33,455 nucleotides of DNA from Clostridiales bacterium (GTDB lineage: Bacteria; Bacillota; Clostridia; Christensenellales; Pumilibacteraceae): contig JAITUJ010000006.1 of assembly GCA_031286385.1 (NCBI GenBank), positions 1 through 33,455 of the forward strand. Direction: 5' to 3'. The position numbers and the translations under genes were made by a program. Of this stretch, positions 23,613 through 32,318 are shown piece after piece. Below the pieces are notes generated by a model, which searched no databases, was not told the DNA's origin, and saw nothing but the letters and a program-made list of their open reading frames with translations. Positions within the stretch are counted from its first letter, which is position 1; each line of letters opens with the position of its first letter.

Positions 23613-24828
23613 TCCACACGGACTGCGTGTAGGCGTGATAAAAGGCTGGGACGCTGTATGGTACGCTCAAAAAAAAGATTTCAGCAAGATTTTGATAGAG
23701 GACTATAAAATTAGAGAGTTTATCAAAAAAAAGTATTATGCATTTGGTATTAGTAGAGTAACTATAGAGCGGGCACAAGGTAAATGTATTATAAATATTT
23801 TCACATCAAAGCCAGGTATGATTATTGGTCAAAAAGGTGCTGGAATTGAACTACTGAAAAAAGAATTGTTAAAATTTATTAGCAAAGATGTCACCATAAA
23901 TGTCAATATCTTAGAAATAAAGCAGCCTGACAAAGATGCTACCTTAGTTGCAGAAAGCGTAGCTATGCAGTTGGAAAAGCGTTCATCTTTTAGGCGAACC
24001 ATGAAGCAAGCTATGTCAAGAGTGATGCGTAGTGGTGCAAAAGGTGTAAAAATTATGGTGTCAGGTAGATTGGATGGGGCGGAAATAGCCAGAAGTGAGC
24101 ATTACCATGAGGGGAGCATACCTTTGCAGACGCTTAGAGCAGACATAGATTATGGTGTGGCAAATGCTCATACAACATTTGGAGTAATCGGTGTTAAAGT
24201 TTGGATATACAAAGGAGAGATTTTAGGTAAAAATACGGGCACTAACACTAATTTTAAAGAACAGTCGCATTCAAAATTTGACAGAAATAGAAGTGACAAT
24301 GAAAGAACAAATGTTAGAGATAAAGTTCCATCAGATGTAAAACGCAGTGGTTTGCAAACTAAACAGAGAGAAAATCAAGATAATAAACAAAATATTAAAG
24401 TTCAGGTGAAACCTCAAACAAGCGATAAGGATACGGCAGACGTAGTTGCAAGCAAAGAGCAAGCAGTTCAGAAAAAGGACACCGTGAAAACTACCAGTAA
24501 GGATAGCGGTAAGGGTGTGGCAGACGTAGTTGCAAGCAAAGAGCAAGCAGTTCAGAAAAAGGACACCGTGAAAACTGCCAGTAAGGATGGCGATAAGGGT
24601 GCGATAGATGTAGCTGCAAGCAAAGAGCAAGCAGTTCAGAAAAAGGACACCGTGAAAACTGTCAGTAAGGATAGCGATAAGGGTGTGGCAGACGTAGTTA
24701 CAAGCAAAGAGCAAGCAGTTCAGAAAAAGGAAGCCGTAAAAACTGCTAGTAAAGTGCAAGTGAAAGAAAAAAAAGAGCCTGTAAAAAAGGAAATGGTTAA
24801 AAAAGATAAAGAAACAAAACCAAAGTAA
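23596..24828 (+). CDS. rpsC: Ribosomal protein S3 with repeat-bearing C-terminal extension
   Basis: S3 is a 30S head protein near the mRNA entry channel. The core, about residues 1-215, is normal: [11 protein letters not shown], a KH domain with IIGQKGAG, and [13 protein letters not shown] near the end. The normal family length is about 210-240, but this protein has 410 residues. The extension contains four 28-residue repeats of [19 protein letters not shown] plus SKDSxKGV, then a Lys/Glu-rich end. AAGGAG is 7 nt before the ATG, inside the rplV 3' end. Confidence 0.95.
   Translation: MGQKVNPHGLRVGVIKGWDAVWYAQKKDFSKILIEDYKIREFIKKKYYAFGISRVTIERAQGKCIINIFTSKPGMIIGQKGAGIELLKKELLKFISKDVTINVNILEIKQPDKDATLVAESVAMQLEKRSSFRRTMKQAMSRVMRSGAKGVKIMVSGRLDGAEIARSEHYHEGSIPLQTLRADIDYGVANAHTTFGVIGVKVWIYKGEILGKNTGTNTNFKEQSHSKFDRNRSDNERTNVRDKVPSDVKRSGLQTKQRENQDNKQNIKVQVKPQTSDKDTADVVASKEQAVQKKDTVKTTSKDSGKGVADVVASKEQAVQKKDTVKTASKDGDKGAIDVAASKEQAVQKKDTVKTVSKDSDKGVADVVTSKEQAVQKKEAVKTASKVQVKEKKEPVKKEMVKKDKETKPK
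24436..24771 (+). repeat. Four tandem 84-nt in-frame repeats in rpsC
   Basis: Units start at 24436, 24520, 24604 and 24688, each exactly 84 nt (28 codons). The first three are nearly identical in DNA, while the fourth diverges at its 3' end. Low third-codon divergence points to recent tandem duplication. Confidence 0.95.
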
Positions 24829-24865
24829 GTAAATATTCAAAATACAAAATAGAAGGAACAAAACA

Positions 24866-25339
24866 ATGCCATTGATACCAAACAAAGTTAAGAGACGTCG
24901 TGTTCATAGAGGGCGTATGAAAGGCAAGGCCAATAGAGGTAACCAGATTGCATATGGTGAGTTTGGACTTGTTGCTTTGTCACCAGCGTGGATAACAAGT
25001 AATCAGATTGAGGCTGCCCGTATTGCAATGACGAGATACATCAAAAGAGGTGGAAAAGTTTGGATAGATATTTTTCCACATAAGCCTATTACAAAAAAGC
25101 CAGCTGAAACTCGCATGGGTAGTGGTAAAGGTAGTGTAGAATATTGGGTAGCTGTTGTAAAACCTGGCAGGGTAATGTTTGAGATGGCAGGAGTAAGTGA
25201 AGAGATTGCGAGAGAAGCTATGCGTTTGGCTAGTCATAAGTTGCCTTGCAAATGTAAATTTGTTCTAAAAGGTAACGAAGATGTAAAAGCAGGTGCAGAA
25301 AGTATTGTTCAATCAAGGGAGGTAGCAAATGAAGCCTAA
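24866..25339 (+). CDS. rplP: Ribosomal protein L16
   Basis: L16 lies at the A-site/5S interface and helps organise tRNA binding. It has 157 residues, about 12-20 more than usual because of a short C-terminal tail. It begins [20 protein letters not shown] and contains [39 protein letters not shown] and [11 protein letters not shown], all family signatures. SD AAGGA 8 nt upstream. It overlaps rpmC by 11 nt. Confidence 0.97.
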   Translation: MPLIPNKVKRRRVHRGRMKGKANRGNQIAYGEFGLVALSPAWITSNQIEAARIAMTRYIKRGGKVWIDIFPHKPITKKPAETRMGSGKGSVEYWVAVVKPGRVMFEMAGVSEEIAREAMRLASHKLPCKCKFVLKGNEDVKAGAESIVQSREVANEA

Positions 25340-25529
25340 GGATATAAGAGAGATGACAGACGCAGAAATAAGGGCAAAGTTGAAAGACCTTAAAGGTGAG
25401 TTATTTAATCTTCGGTTTAGTTTGTCAACGGGTCAGTTGACCAATCCAATGCAACTAGTTAACTGCAAAAAAGATATAGCAAGAGTAAAGACCATTATCA
25501 AAGAAAGAGAGGTATCAAAAGCACAGTAA
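25329..25529 (+). CDS. rpmC: Ribosomal protein L29
   Basis: A small helical-hairpin protein near the exit tunnel. It has 66 residues, normal. It begins [14 protein letters not shown] and contains [16 protein letters not shown], the hallmark. SD GGGAGG lies inside the rplP 3' end. Strong coupling with rplP. Confidence 0.96.
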   Translation: MKPKDIREMTDAEIRAKLKDLKGELFNLRFSLSTGQLTNPMQLVNCKKDIARVKTIIKEREVSKAQ

Positions 25530-25603
25530 ATGTAAATTATTGAACATGCAATATTTAATTTGTGATGTTGACAATATTTTATCAATTGTGTTTAGGTGTT
25601 TTT

Positions 25604-25894
25604 ATGGAAAATAAACAACAAGCAAGCGCAGCAACATCAGTCATTCGCAACAAACGTAAAGTTAGGCAAGGAATTGTGGTGTCTGATAAAATGGATAAAA
25701 CCATAGTTGTGTTGGTGCAAGGTAAGGTTAAGCACCCTCTGTACAAAAAGACTATAAATAGGTCTAAAAAGTTTAAGACACATGATGAGCAAAATGAGTG
25801 TGGAGTGGGCGATACAGTAGAAATTATAGAGACTCGCAAGCTTAGCAAAGATAAGTGCTGGCGTCTAAATAAAATTGTAGAAAAAGCAAAATAG
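25604..25894 (+). CDS. rpsQ: Ribosomal protein S17
   Basis: A primary 16S rRNA binder of the OB-fold type. It has 96 residues from ATG 25604, with an N-terminal extension of about 17 residues over the usual start near RNKRKVRQG. Motifs: [14 protein letters not shown] and [15 protein letters not shown]. The SD is weak (AGGTG). An earlier ATG (25562) would add 14 hydrophobic residues, which looks unlikely for this family. Confidence 0.94.
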   Translation: MENKQQASAATSVIRNKRKVRQGIVVSDKMDKTIVVLVQGKVKHPLYKKTINRSKKFKTHDEQNECGVGDTVEIIETRKLSKDKCWRLNKIVEKAK

Positions 25895-25961
25895 ATTATC
25901 ATTTTTTACTAGGACATTGCACAATAAGTTTTAAATAAGCTTAATAAAATAGACAAGTTTT

Positions 25962-25989
25962 TGTACATTGCTTATAAAAGCAATGTGCA
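25962..25989 (+). promoter_or_regulatory. Hairpin upstream of rplN
   Basis: A perfect 9-bp stem ACATTGCTT/AAGCAATGT (25965-25973, 25978-25986) around ATAA, extended to 12 bp by TGT/GCA with one G-U pair. It ends about 5 nt before the rplN SD. It may be a processing site or translational control element; no T run follows. Confidence 0.6.
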
Positions 25990-26001
25990 TATGGAGAAGT
26001 T

Positions 26002-26370
26002 ATGATACAACCACAAAGTTATCTTAAAGCTGCTGACAACACCGGAGCAAAGGAAATTATGTGCATCAGAGTTTTGGGCGGTTCTTTTAGGCATAGTGGC
26101 AACATTGGTGATGTCATTATTGCGTCTGTTAAATCAGCAAGCACTGGTGGTTTAGTTAAAAAAGGTGATGTAGTGAGAGCGGTAATCGTTCGTACAAACA
26201 AAGGAATCATGCGGGAAGATGGTTCTCATATCAAGTTTGATGACAATGCTGCTGTAATCATTGATACCAACAAACAACCACGAGGGACGCGTATTTTTGG
26301 GCCAATTGCAAGAGAGCTTAGAGAGAAAGACTATATGAAAATAATTTCCTTAGCTCCTGAAGTAATATAA
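26002..26370 (+). CDS. rplN: Ribosomal protein L14
   Basis: L14 contributes to an intersubunit bridge and is the RsfS target. It has 122 residues, normal. It begins [27 protein letters not shown] and ends with [15 protein letters not shown] and [11 protein letters not shown], all conserved. SD is GGAG with 5-nt spacing. First gene of the spc-type part. Confidence 0.97.
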   Translation: MIQPQSYLKAADNTGAKEIMCIRVLGGSFRHSGNIGDVIIASVKSASTGGLVKKGDVVRAVIVRTNKGIMREDGSHIKFDDNAAVIIDTNKQPRGTRIFGPIARELREKDYMKIISLAPEVI

Positions 26371-26423
26371 ATTTTGAAATGTTTGTGCTTTTGAAACGGT
26401 AAAAAGTGCACGAGGATGAAAAT

Positions 26424-26840
26424 ATGAATACATTACATGTTAAACGCGGTGACACAGTTGTAGTCTTGTCAGGAAAGGAAAAAGGTAAGACAGGGAGAAT
26501 TTTAGCTTGCAATCCTTCTGATTTTAGGGTGCAAGTGGAAGAGGTAAACCTTATAACCCGTCATAAAAAAGCTAAAAATGCACAAAACACTGGTGGTAGA
26601 TTGCAAGATGCAGGTTTTATTCACAGTAGCAATGTTCAAATTGTCTGTCCTTCTTGTAATAAACCTACGAGAGTAGCCAATAAAGTTGTGAGTGATGTAA
26701 AAGTCAGGAGTTGCAAGCATTGCAGTGCTAGTCTTGACGATAAAAAAGTTGAAAAGAAAGCTAAGAAAAAAGAAAAAGATACAGTAAAAAAACAAGATAA
26801 AAAGTCTGATAAATCTGTGAAAAAAAATGACAAAAATTAA
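26424..26840 (+). CDS. rplX: Ribosomal protein L24 with zinc-type Cys pairs and Lys-rich tail
   Basis: L24 initiates 50S assembly. Of 138 residues, 1 to about 103 form the family core with a KOW motif: HVKRGDTVVVLSGKEKGKTG. C75-C78 and C97-C100 form two CxxC pairs. The last 35 residues are Lys-rich low complexity. ATG 26424 has GAGG (26412-26415) at 8 nt; an upstream GTG at 26406 is not needed. It is followed after 31 nt by rplE, which starts with similar Lys-rich sequence. Confidence 0.95.
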   Translation: MNTLHVKRGDTVVVLSGKEKGKTGRILACNPSDFRVQVEEVNLITRHKKAKNAQNTGGRLQDAGFIHSSNVQIVCPSCNKPTRVANKVVSDVKVRSCKHCSASLDDKKVEKKAKKKEKDTVKKQDKKSDKSVKKNDKN

Positions 26841-26871
26841 TTAGACCTTTAAGGTCAATGGAGTTGTGAAA

Positions 26872-28254
26872 ATGGCAGACAAAAAGGATCAGGTGGATAA
26901 AAAACCTACCGATACTAAAAACGCAAAAACTGTGGTAAAAAAAGTAGCAGACAAATCTGCAGAAAAGAAGTTGGCTAAGCCCAAAAATGTCGAAAAAAAA
27001 GTAGACATAAAAAAGCAGGATAAAGAGTCTAGTCAATTGCCTAAACAAGCCAAGGTTGATAAAGTAAAAAAAGAAATCAACGCTGGCAGTGTTGAAAAGC
27101 AAGCAAAGGTTATTGCTAAAAAAAGTGTAAAAAAGTCGGAAAAAGTTGATGCGGAAAAGAAAACTCAAAAACTTGACAAAACAGTCGCAGTTAAAGAAAA
27201 TGTTGCAAATGCAGTTAAGGCTACTAAGACCACAAAAGTTGCATTAGTAAAGAAGGAATCTGCAAAAAAAGTACTAGAAAAAGTAGTTTCTGTCAATGAT
27301 ATAAAACAGGTTAAGCCCAAAAAACAAGAAACTACGGAAAATATTAAAAGTACGAATGTTAAGGCAAAATCCAAGGTTCAACAAGAAACTGCAATGGTAC
27401 AACCTAAAACGGCTACTGTGCAGAAAGTAGATTCAAAAATTGCTGTGAAAAAGTTTGATACAAAAGATGATGTAAAAGACAAAGACAATGCAAATCTGAA
27501 AAAACTGACTAAAAGTGAAAAAGATATTGTATCAAAAACTGGTGATATTGTTCTTGATAAGAAAGTTGAGACTGCAAAAAAAACAGATGTAGTGCTTGAC
27601 AAAAAGATTGAAGTTAACACTGTTGAAAAGAAAAATGAAAAAGCAACAGAGGTTGATAAGAAAATTGCAGATAGTGCTCCGTTAAAGGTAGTTTTAAAGC
27701 CAAAGGAAAAGCGCGGTAGGTTGAAAAGAAGGTATGTTGGAGAGATTCTACCTGCTTTGCAAAAAGAATTGGGTTATAAAAATCCTTTTCAAGTGCCTCG
27801 CTTAAATAAAATTATACTAAACATGAGGCTTGGTGATATCAAAGACAACTCTAAATCCATTCAGGCGGCAATTGGCGAATTGTCATCTATTGCAGGTCAA
27901 AAGGCCGTAGCTACAAAAGCCAAAAAGTCTGTTGCAAATTTTAAGGTTCGTGAAAATCAAATCATAGGTGCAAAGGTGACTTTGAGGGGTGCAAATTGTT
28001 ATGAGTTTTTTGACAAGTTAGTTTCCATTGTTTTGCCTCGTGTTAGAGATTTTAGAGGTGTATCTGACAAGTCTTTTGATGGAAGAGGTAACTATGCGAT
28101 GGGAGTGAAAGAGCACTTGATTTTTCCTGAGATTAGTTATGAGCTTGTAGAAAAAGTGAGAGGTATGGATATTTCTATTGTGACTACAGCAAAAAATGAC
28201 CATGATGCAAAGATTTTCTTGACAAAGATGGGTATGCCATTTGTAAAAAGATAG
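26872..28254 (+). CDS. rplE: Ribosomal protein L5 with about 280-residue lysine-rich N-terminal extension
   Basis: L5 binds 5S rRNA and contacts the P-site tRNA. The C-terminal 180 residues or so are a full L5: [45 protein letters not shown] and [15 protein letters not shown]. Before it lie about 280 residues of Lys/Asp/Glu/Val low complexity without Cys or Trp, with short repeats such as LDKKVE/LDKKIE. The open frame continues without break into the core. ATG 26872 has GGAG at 8 nt. An internal start near the core (around 27720) has AAGGAAAAG but no ATG well placed, so I keep the long form. Confidence 0.92.
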   Translation: MADKKDQVDKKPTDTKNAKTVVKKVADKSAEKKLAKPKNVEKKVDIKKQDKESSQLPKQAKVDKVKKEINAGSVEKQAKVIAKKSVKKSEKVDAEKKTQKLDKTVAVKENVANAVKATKTTKVALVKKESAKKVLEKVVSVNDIKQVKPKKQETTENIKSTNVKAKSKVQQETAMVQPKTATVQKVDSKIAVKKFDTKDDVKDKDNANLKKLTKSEKDIVSKTGDIVLDKKVETAKKTDVVLDKKIEVNTVEKKNEKATEVDKKIADSAPLKVVLKPKEKRGRLKRRYVGEILPALQKELGYKNPFQVPRLNKIILNMRLGDIKDNSKSIQAAIGELSSIAGQKAVATKAKKSVANFKVRENQIIGAKVTLRGANCYEFFDKLVSIVLPRVRDFRGVSDKSFDGRGNYAMGVKEHLIFPEISYELVEKVRGMDISIVTTAKNDHDAKIFLTKMGMPFVKR

Positions 28255-28318
28255 TTGTTTGTTGAGTTGTGAGTCAAATATTTGTGACAATTGTTTTAAG
28301 TTTTAAGAGGGTTTAAAT

Positions 28319-28504
28319 ATGGCTAAAAAGGCAATGATAAACAAGCAGCGTAAGCCTGCAAAATTTTCTACTCGTAATTATTCGCGTTGTAATGTTTGTG
28401 GACGACCACATTCTGTATTAAAAAAATATGGAATTTGTAGAATCTGTTTTAGAAACATGGCATATCGCGGTGAGATACCAGGGATTAGAAAGTCAAGTTG
28501 GTAG
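28319..28504 (+). CDS. rpsN: Ribosomal protein S14, zinc type
   Basis: The small zinc-binding form (61 residues) with C24-x2-C27 and C40-x2-C43, followed by the conserved [19 protein letters not shown]14 sits in the 30S head. GAGGG gives a good SD. An 8-bp stem, GGTAGTTT (28500-28507)/AAACTACC (28528-28535), spans the stop. Confidence 0.97.
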   Translation: MAKKAMINKQRKPAKFSTRNYSRCNVCGRPHSVLKKYGICRICFRNMAYRGEIPGIRKSSW

Positions 28505-28606
28505 TTTGTAGCTTTGATTTTAAGTGAAAACTACCCTAGAAGACATTTTAAAAAATATTATGATACAAAAAATATGGCGTTTAGTCCAAAAGGAGTGCTA
28601 ATAATT

Positions 28607-29005
28607 ATGGTAGTAACTGATCCAATAGCAGATTTGCTAACAAGAATACGCAATGCGTTGACAGCAAAGCATGATGGATGCGTGGTTCCGCATTCTAAAA
28701 TAAAATTATCTATCGTAGAAATACTCAAAGAAGAGGGCTATATAGCAGATTATCAAGTTGTTGAACAAGGTTCTTTTAAAAGTATTCATATCAAGTTTAA
28801 ATATGGTAAGAAATACGAGAGAGTAATAACTAATTTGAAGAGAATAAGCAAACCTGGCTTGCGTGTTTATTGTGGTCATGAAGAGTTGCCAAAAGTACTT
28901 GATGGTTTGGGTGTTGCAATTATCTCTACATCAAAGGGAGTAATGTGTGATCGTACAGCGCGCAGTCGCAAAGTCGGTGGTGAAGTACTCTGTTATGTTT
29001 GGTAA
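28607..29005 (+). CDS. rpsH: Ribosomal protein S8
   Basis: S8 is a 16S-binding protein and, in E. coli, the autoregulator of the spc operon. It has 132 residues, normal, from ATG 28607. It starts with [14 protein letters not shown] and ends with [33 protein letters not shown] lies 11 nt upstream; the frame extends upstream but that part is unlike S8. The 102-nt gap before it contains the stem noted at rpsN. Confidence 0.96.
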   Translation: MVVTDPIADLLTRIRNALTAKHDGCVVPHSKIKLSIVEILKEEGYIADYQVVEQGSFKSIHIKFKYGKKYERVITNLKRISKPGLRVYCGHEELPKVLDGLGVAIISTSKGVMCDRTARSRKVGGEVLCYVW

Positions 29006-29096
29006 ATAAATGAATAAAATACTCAACTAAATAATTTTATTTTTGTGAGCATTTAATTGGTTTATATTTATATTTGCAATATACATGTGAGGTTTT

Positions 29097-29639
29097 ATGT
29101 CAAGAGTAGGAAGACAAATTATTACTGTGCCTGATAAGGTACAGGTTGTGTATCAAAACAATTTGGTGACTGTAACGGGACCTTTGGGAGTTTTAAGTCA
29201 GGAGATAGCTTCAAGGCATATTGATGTCAAAGTTGAGGGTAATACTGTATCCGTAGTCAGAAGTAGAGAAGAAAAAGCTACAAAAGCTATGCACGGACTT
29301 TACAGAGTGTTAATCAACAATATGATTCAAGGCGTGGTAAAACCTTTTAGTAAGACTTTGATTGTAAATGGAGTAGGTTATAAAACTGCTGTAAATGGCA
29401 ATAAATTGACGATGAATATCGGGTATAGTCACCCTGTTGAAATTGTAGCGCCAAAAGGTATAACCATAGTTTGTGTTACTCCAACGGAAATTAAAGTTGA
29501 AGGTATATCTAAACAGTTGGTGGGTGCTGTGTCAGCGAATATCAAAGCTGCAAAACCAGTAGAGCCGTATCACTTGTATGGCATAAGGTACAGCACAGAG
29601 CAACTGGTAAAAAAAGAGGGCAAAACAGCCGGCAAATAG
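29097..29639 (+). CDS. rplF: Ribosomal protein L6
   Basis: L6 lies near the factor-binding site of the 50S. It has 180 residues, normal. It begins MSRVGRQIITVPDKVQV and contains KTLIVNGVGYK, LTMNIGYSHPV and the C-terminal GAVSANIKAAKPVEPYHLYGIRY. GAGG is only about 4 nt before the ATG. Confidence 0.97.
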   Translation: MSRVGRQIITVPDKVQVVYQNNLVTVTGPLGVLSQEIASRHIDVKVEGNTVSVVRSREEKATKAMHGLYRVLINNMIQGVVKPFSKTLIVNGVGYKTAVNGNKLTMNIGYSHPVEIVAPKGITIVCVTPTEIKVEGISKQLVGAVSANIKAAKPVEPYHLYGIRYSTEQLVKKEGKTAGK

Positions 29640-29752
29640 TTTTTTTGCTTTTGTGAAACTGTGTATTTTTTTAATTTAAATTGCGGAGGTTGATACTGAT
29701 TGTTAAATATTTGAGTAGATGATAGTTGATTTGTCAGTAGCAAAAGTTGGTT

Positions 29753-30112
29753 ATGATAACATTAGTAGATAAAAATCAAAATAGAATAAAACGCAGATTG
29801 CGTATTAGAGAGAAGGTTTCTGGCACAAAAACAGCACCTCGTTTGAGTATTTTCAGAAGTAGTCAGCATATCTATGCTCAAATTATCGATGATATTGCTG
29901 GTAAAACGCTTGTGGCTAGTAGTACTGTGGCAAAAGGTATTAAACTGTCTGGTACAAAATCGGATGAAGCAGTTCTAGTAGGTAAGGATATTGCAAAAAG
30001 AGCATTGGATAAAGGTATCAAAAAGGTTGTCTTTGACAGAGGTGGATATATCTATACAGGGCGCGTGAAGTCGCTAGCAGAGGGTGCAAGACAAGCTGGT
30101 TTGCAATTTTAG
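29753..30112 (+). CDS. rplR: Ribosomal protein L18
   Basis: L18 binds 5S rRNA together with L5. It has 119 residues. Motifs: [31 protein letters not shown] and [26 protein letters not shown]. No Shine-Dalgarno is visible before ATG 29753 or the TTG at 29747. A GGAGG at about 29685 serves no visible in-frame start. The 107-nt gap before it is long for this operon. Confidence 0.96.
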   Translation: MITLVDKNQNRIKRRLRIREKVSGTKTAPRLSIFRSSQHIYAQIIDDIAGKTLVASSTVAKGIKLSGTKSDEAVLVGKDIAKRALDKGIKKVVFDRGGYIYTGRVKSLAEGARQAGLQF

Positions 30113-30198
30113 TATTGTTGTTTAATTACGAATATAAGTTTTATTTAACTTTAACAATTTAATGCATTTGTGAAAGCAATGTGTGGGGTTATTATATT

Positions 30199-30720
30199 AT
30201 GGCAAGAGAAAGAAGAGATGATTCTAAATTTGAGAAGCCTGATGACGGTATCAAAACAAAATTGGTAGCAGTCAACAGAATTACAAAGGTTGTAAAAGGT
30301 GGTCGGACCATGCGTTTTAGTGCCTTAGTGGTTGCAGGTGATGGTAAAGGTAGTGTGGGTATAGGGATGGCAAAGGCACAAGAAGTGCCTGATGCTATAC
30401 GCAAAGCAGAGCAACAAGCAAGACGCAATATGACGGAAATTAGTATGGTTGGAGATACAATTCCCCATCGCATCTATGGTAAATTTAGCAAAGGATATGT
30501 TTTGTTGATGCCGGCTAAGGAAGGTACCGGAGTTATTGCTGGTGGCTCTGTGCGTGCTGTTGTTGAGTTGGCTGGGATTAAAAATATCACAACTAAGAGT
30601 TATGGCAGTAGAAATCCGATAAATGTTGTAAAAGCAGTTTTTGAAGGATTAAAGTCACTGAGAACGCCTGAAAAGATAGCCTCTTTGCGCGGCAAGGCTG
30701 TCCATGAAATATTGTCGTGA
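30199..30720 (+). CDS. rpsE: Ribosomal protein S5
   Basis: S5 works in decoding fidelity and mRNA helicase function. It has 173 residues, normal. Motifs: [32 protein letters not shown] and [19 protein letters not shown]-like [19 protein letters not shown], with [13 protein letters not shown] at the end. I chose ATG 30199; GTG 30181 would add six residues without family support. SD is GGGG-like. Confidence 0.97.
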   Translation: MARERRDDSKFEKPDDGIKTKLVAVNRITKVVKGGRTMRFSALVVAGDGKGSVGIGMAKAQEVPDAIRKAEQQARRNMTEISMVGDTIPHRIYGKFSKGYVLLMPAKEGTGVIAGGSVRAVVELAGIKNITTKSYGSRNPINVVKAVFEGLKSLRTPEKIASLRGKAVHEILS

Positions 30721-30841
30721 TTTTTAAAAATCTATTCAGTTCATTCGCTTGTATGTTTTGTATTTTATATCAAATTTTATTCAATGCAAACTTAAAAATT
30801 TATTTTTGTGCGCTGTACTTTGCAGTGTAATTGGAAGTTTT

Positions 30842-31072
30842 ATGAAAGAACAAGTTAAAAAAGATGGGACAAAAAAGCCTAAATCAGAAAAAAAGAGTAG
30901 TGCTAAAATTAAAATAACATTGACAAAAGGTGTCAATGGTTCTTTGGTCGCGCACAAACGCACAGTACAAGCTTTGGGTTTAAAGAAGATTGGTCAAACT
31001 GTGGAGCATGATGACAATAAGGCTATTAGGGGAATGATTTTTACTGTTCAGCATTTAATAAAAGTTGAATGA
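30842..31072 (+). CDS. rpmD: Ribosomal protein L30 with short Lys-rich N-terminal extension
   Basis: Of 76 residues, the last 56 or so match L30: KIKITLTKGVNGS, HKRTVQALGLKKIGQTVEH and AIRGMIFTVQHLIKV. About 18 Lys-rich residues precede this core, again the tail style of neighbouring r-proteins. GGAAG lies upstream of ATG 30842. The 121-nt gap before it shows no gene. Confidence 0.93.
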   Translation: MKEQVKKDGTKKPKSEKKSSAKIKITLTKGVNGSLVAHKRTVQALGLKKIGQTVEHDDNKAIRGMIFTVQHLIKVE

Positions 31073-31132
31073 GTAAATATAAGTTTTTTGTTACTAAACT
31101 TAATATAGTTTAAATATTTGTAGGGGGAGATT

Positions 31133-31381
31133 ATGAAAATAATATCACAAGGGTCAGTATGGCCAAAGAGAGAAACATGTTTGCACTGTCGTTCTGTATT
31201 GGAATATGGGAAAGATGATGTCAGACAAGATTTTGAGGGCAGTGAGCTTTACATTAAATGTCCTATTTGCGGAAGACATGAACAAGTTTTTCAGCATTGG
31301 GGTGTAAATGAGGCTCCATCTAGTGAATCATTGAGAGGACAAGTTTTGTCTAATGAATTCACGTACTTGTCAATAGAGTAG
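31133..31381 (+). CDS. Small CxxC-CxxC zinc-ribbon-like protein (82 aa), paralogue of the one at 1098
   Basis: The protein has C16-x2-C19 and C43-x2-C46 and is 82 residues. It shares with the 67-aa protein at 1098 an N-terminal M-x-I-x3-G, an R/T before the first Cys, C-x2-C-x-S-x-L-x-Y-x3-DD, and a C-P-x-C second knuckle. It adds a C-terminal part of about 35 residues without Cys. SD AGGGGGAGA is strong. It sits between rpmD and rplO, where these genes are normally adjacent, so it is an insertion into the spc cluster. The role is unknown; a translation link is inferred from location. Confidence 0.85.
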   Translation: MKIISQGSVWPKRETCLHCRSVLEYGKDDVRQDFEGSELYIKCPICGRHEQVFQHWGVNEAPSSESLRGQVLSNEFTYLSIE

Positions 31382-31437
31382 TCCTCGTTTGTATTTTTAG
31401 TTAGTATCTGTAAGTTTACTTTTTTGGAGTTTTTATT

Positions 31438-31974
31438 ATGAGTATGAAGATTGGTCAAATATCGCCTGCACCAGGTAGTCACACAAAAGGCAAGCGTTTG
31501 GGTAGAGGAGTGGGTAGCGGTTTGGGTAAAACTAGTGGTAAGGGACACAAGGGACAGTGGGCACGCAGTGGAGGCGGTGTGCGTATTGGTTTTGAAGGTG
31601 GTCAAATGCCTTTATATCGACGCATTCCAAAATCTGGATTTGACAATATTCCATTTAAAAAGGTTTACTCAACTGTAAATGTGAGCTCGTTAGAAAAGCT
31701 AGAAGACGGCACAAAAGTGGATGCAAAAACTTTAAAAGAGTGTGGAATATTGAGAAAGATAGAGCCTTATGGTTTAAAAATTTTGGGTGACGGTAAGTTG
31801 ACTAAGAAGTTGGAAGTAACTGCTGCTAAGTTTACCAAAGGAGCAGAAAACGCTATTAAAAAAGCTGGTGGTAAAGTGCACTTAATAAAAGTAGAACACT
31901 GGTACAATAGCGCTCAGTCACGCAAAAATGATAGAAATTCACAAAGTAAAAGTAAAACAAAAAAAGAAAAGTAA
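31438..31974 (+). CDS. rplO: Ribosomal protein L15, C-terminally extended
   Basis: A late-assembly 50S protein. The start [14 protein letters not shown] is followed by the Gly/Lys/Arg-rich region [20 protein letters not shown] and [15 protein letters not shown], typical of the family. The C-terminal part [17 protein letters not shown] is conserved too. It has 178 residues against about 145-150 usual; the last 30 or so are Ser/Lys-rich. GGAG lies 8 nt before ATG 31438. Confidence 0.95.
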   Translation: MSMKIGQISPAPGSHTKGKRLGRGVGSGLGKTSGKGHKGQWARSGGGVRIGFEGGQMPLYRRIPKSGFDNIPFKKVYSTVNVSSLEKLEDGTKVDAKTLKECGILRKIEPYGLKILGDGKLTKKLEVTAAKFTKGAENAIKKAGGKVHLIKVEHWYNSAQSRKNDRNSQSKSKTKKEK

Positions 31975-32185
31975 GCGTTTTTGCAGTATTTGCAAGGTTG
32001 ATTTTGTCATTTACCAACACAAGTAAAATACAGTTTAAAAATTTTTTTGACTGAATTAGGTAGATGTTTATAAATTCAAGACATGTATTGCTGTGATGCT
32101 TTTTATAATTAATTTGTTTTAGTATAAAAAATGCGATTTTTTGTCATTTTAATTTTGTTTTTATAAAAATTGAGTAAACTTTTAG
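31975..32185. other. Gene-free region between rplO and the secY promoter
   Basis: No open frame or RNA gene is supported. TTGCA and TGCAA at about 31982-31996 form a short stem but lack a T run of terminator strength. Confidence 0.4.
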
Positions 32186-32214
32186 TTGCAAATTTTATTT
32201 TATTGTGTTATAAT
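32186..32214 (+). promoter_or_regulatory. secY promoter with extended -10
   Basis: TTGCAA (32186-32191), a 17-nt spacer and TATAAT (32209-32214) preceded by TG-T. It is followed by AGGGTAT, a string also found just after the ftsH -10. The leader is about 100 nt. Confidence 0.75.
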
Positions 32215-32318
32215 AGGGTATCTCTGTAAAATTTTGTTTTGCAATGCTATAAATTTTATCGTTCTTTTCCAAATTTTTGCTAGATAAAGATTTTTTAATT
32301 TAAGTATATGGGGAGAAA

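Noticed and set aside
24436-24771. Regularly spaced repeats that might be a CRISPR array
   Set aside because: The 84-nt units are directly tandem, in frame with rpsC and have no unique spacers or cas genes nearby.
24331-24885. Minus-strand frame with repeated hydrophobic segments that resembles a multi-pass membrane protein
   Set aside because: It is the antisense of the Lys-rich S3 repeats: Lys/Gln codons read backwards give Phe/Leu. The periodicity comes from the S3 repeats.
26761-27168. Phe-rich minus-strand frames opposite rplX and rplE
   Set aside because: These are antisense of Lys-rich low-complexity coding sequence with no start signals.
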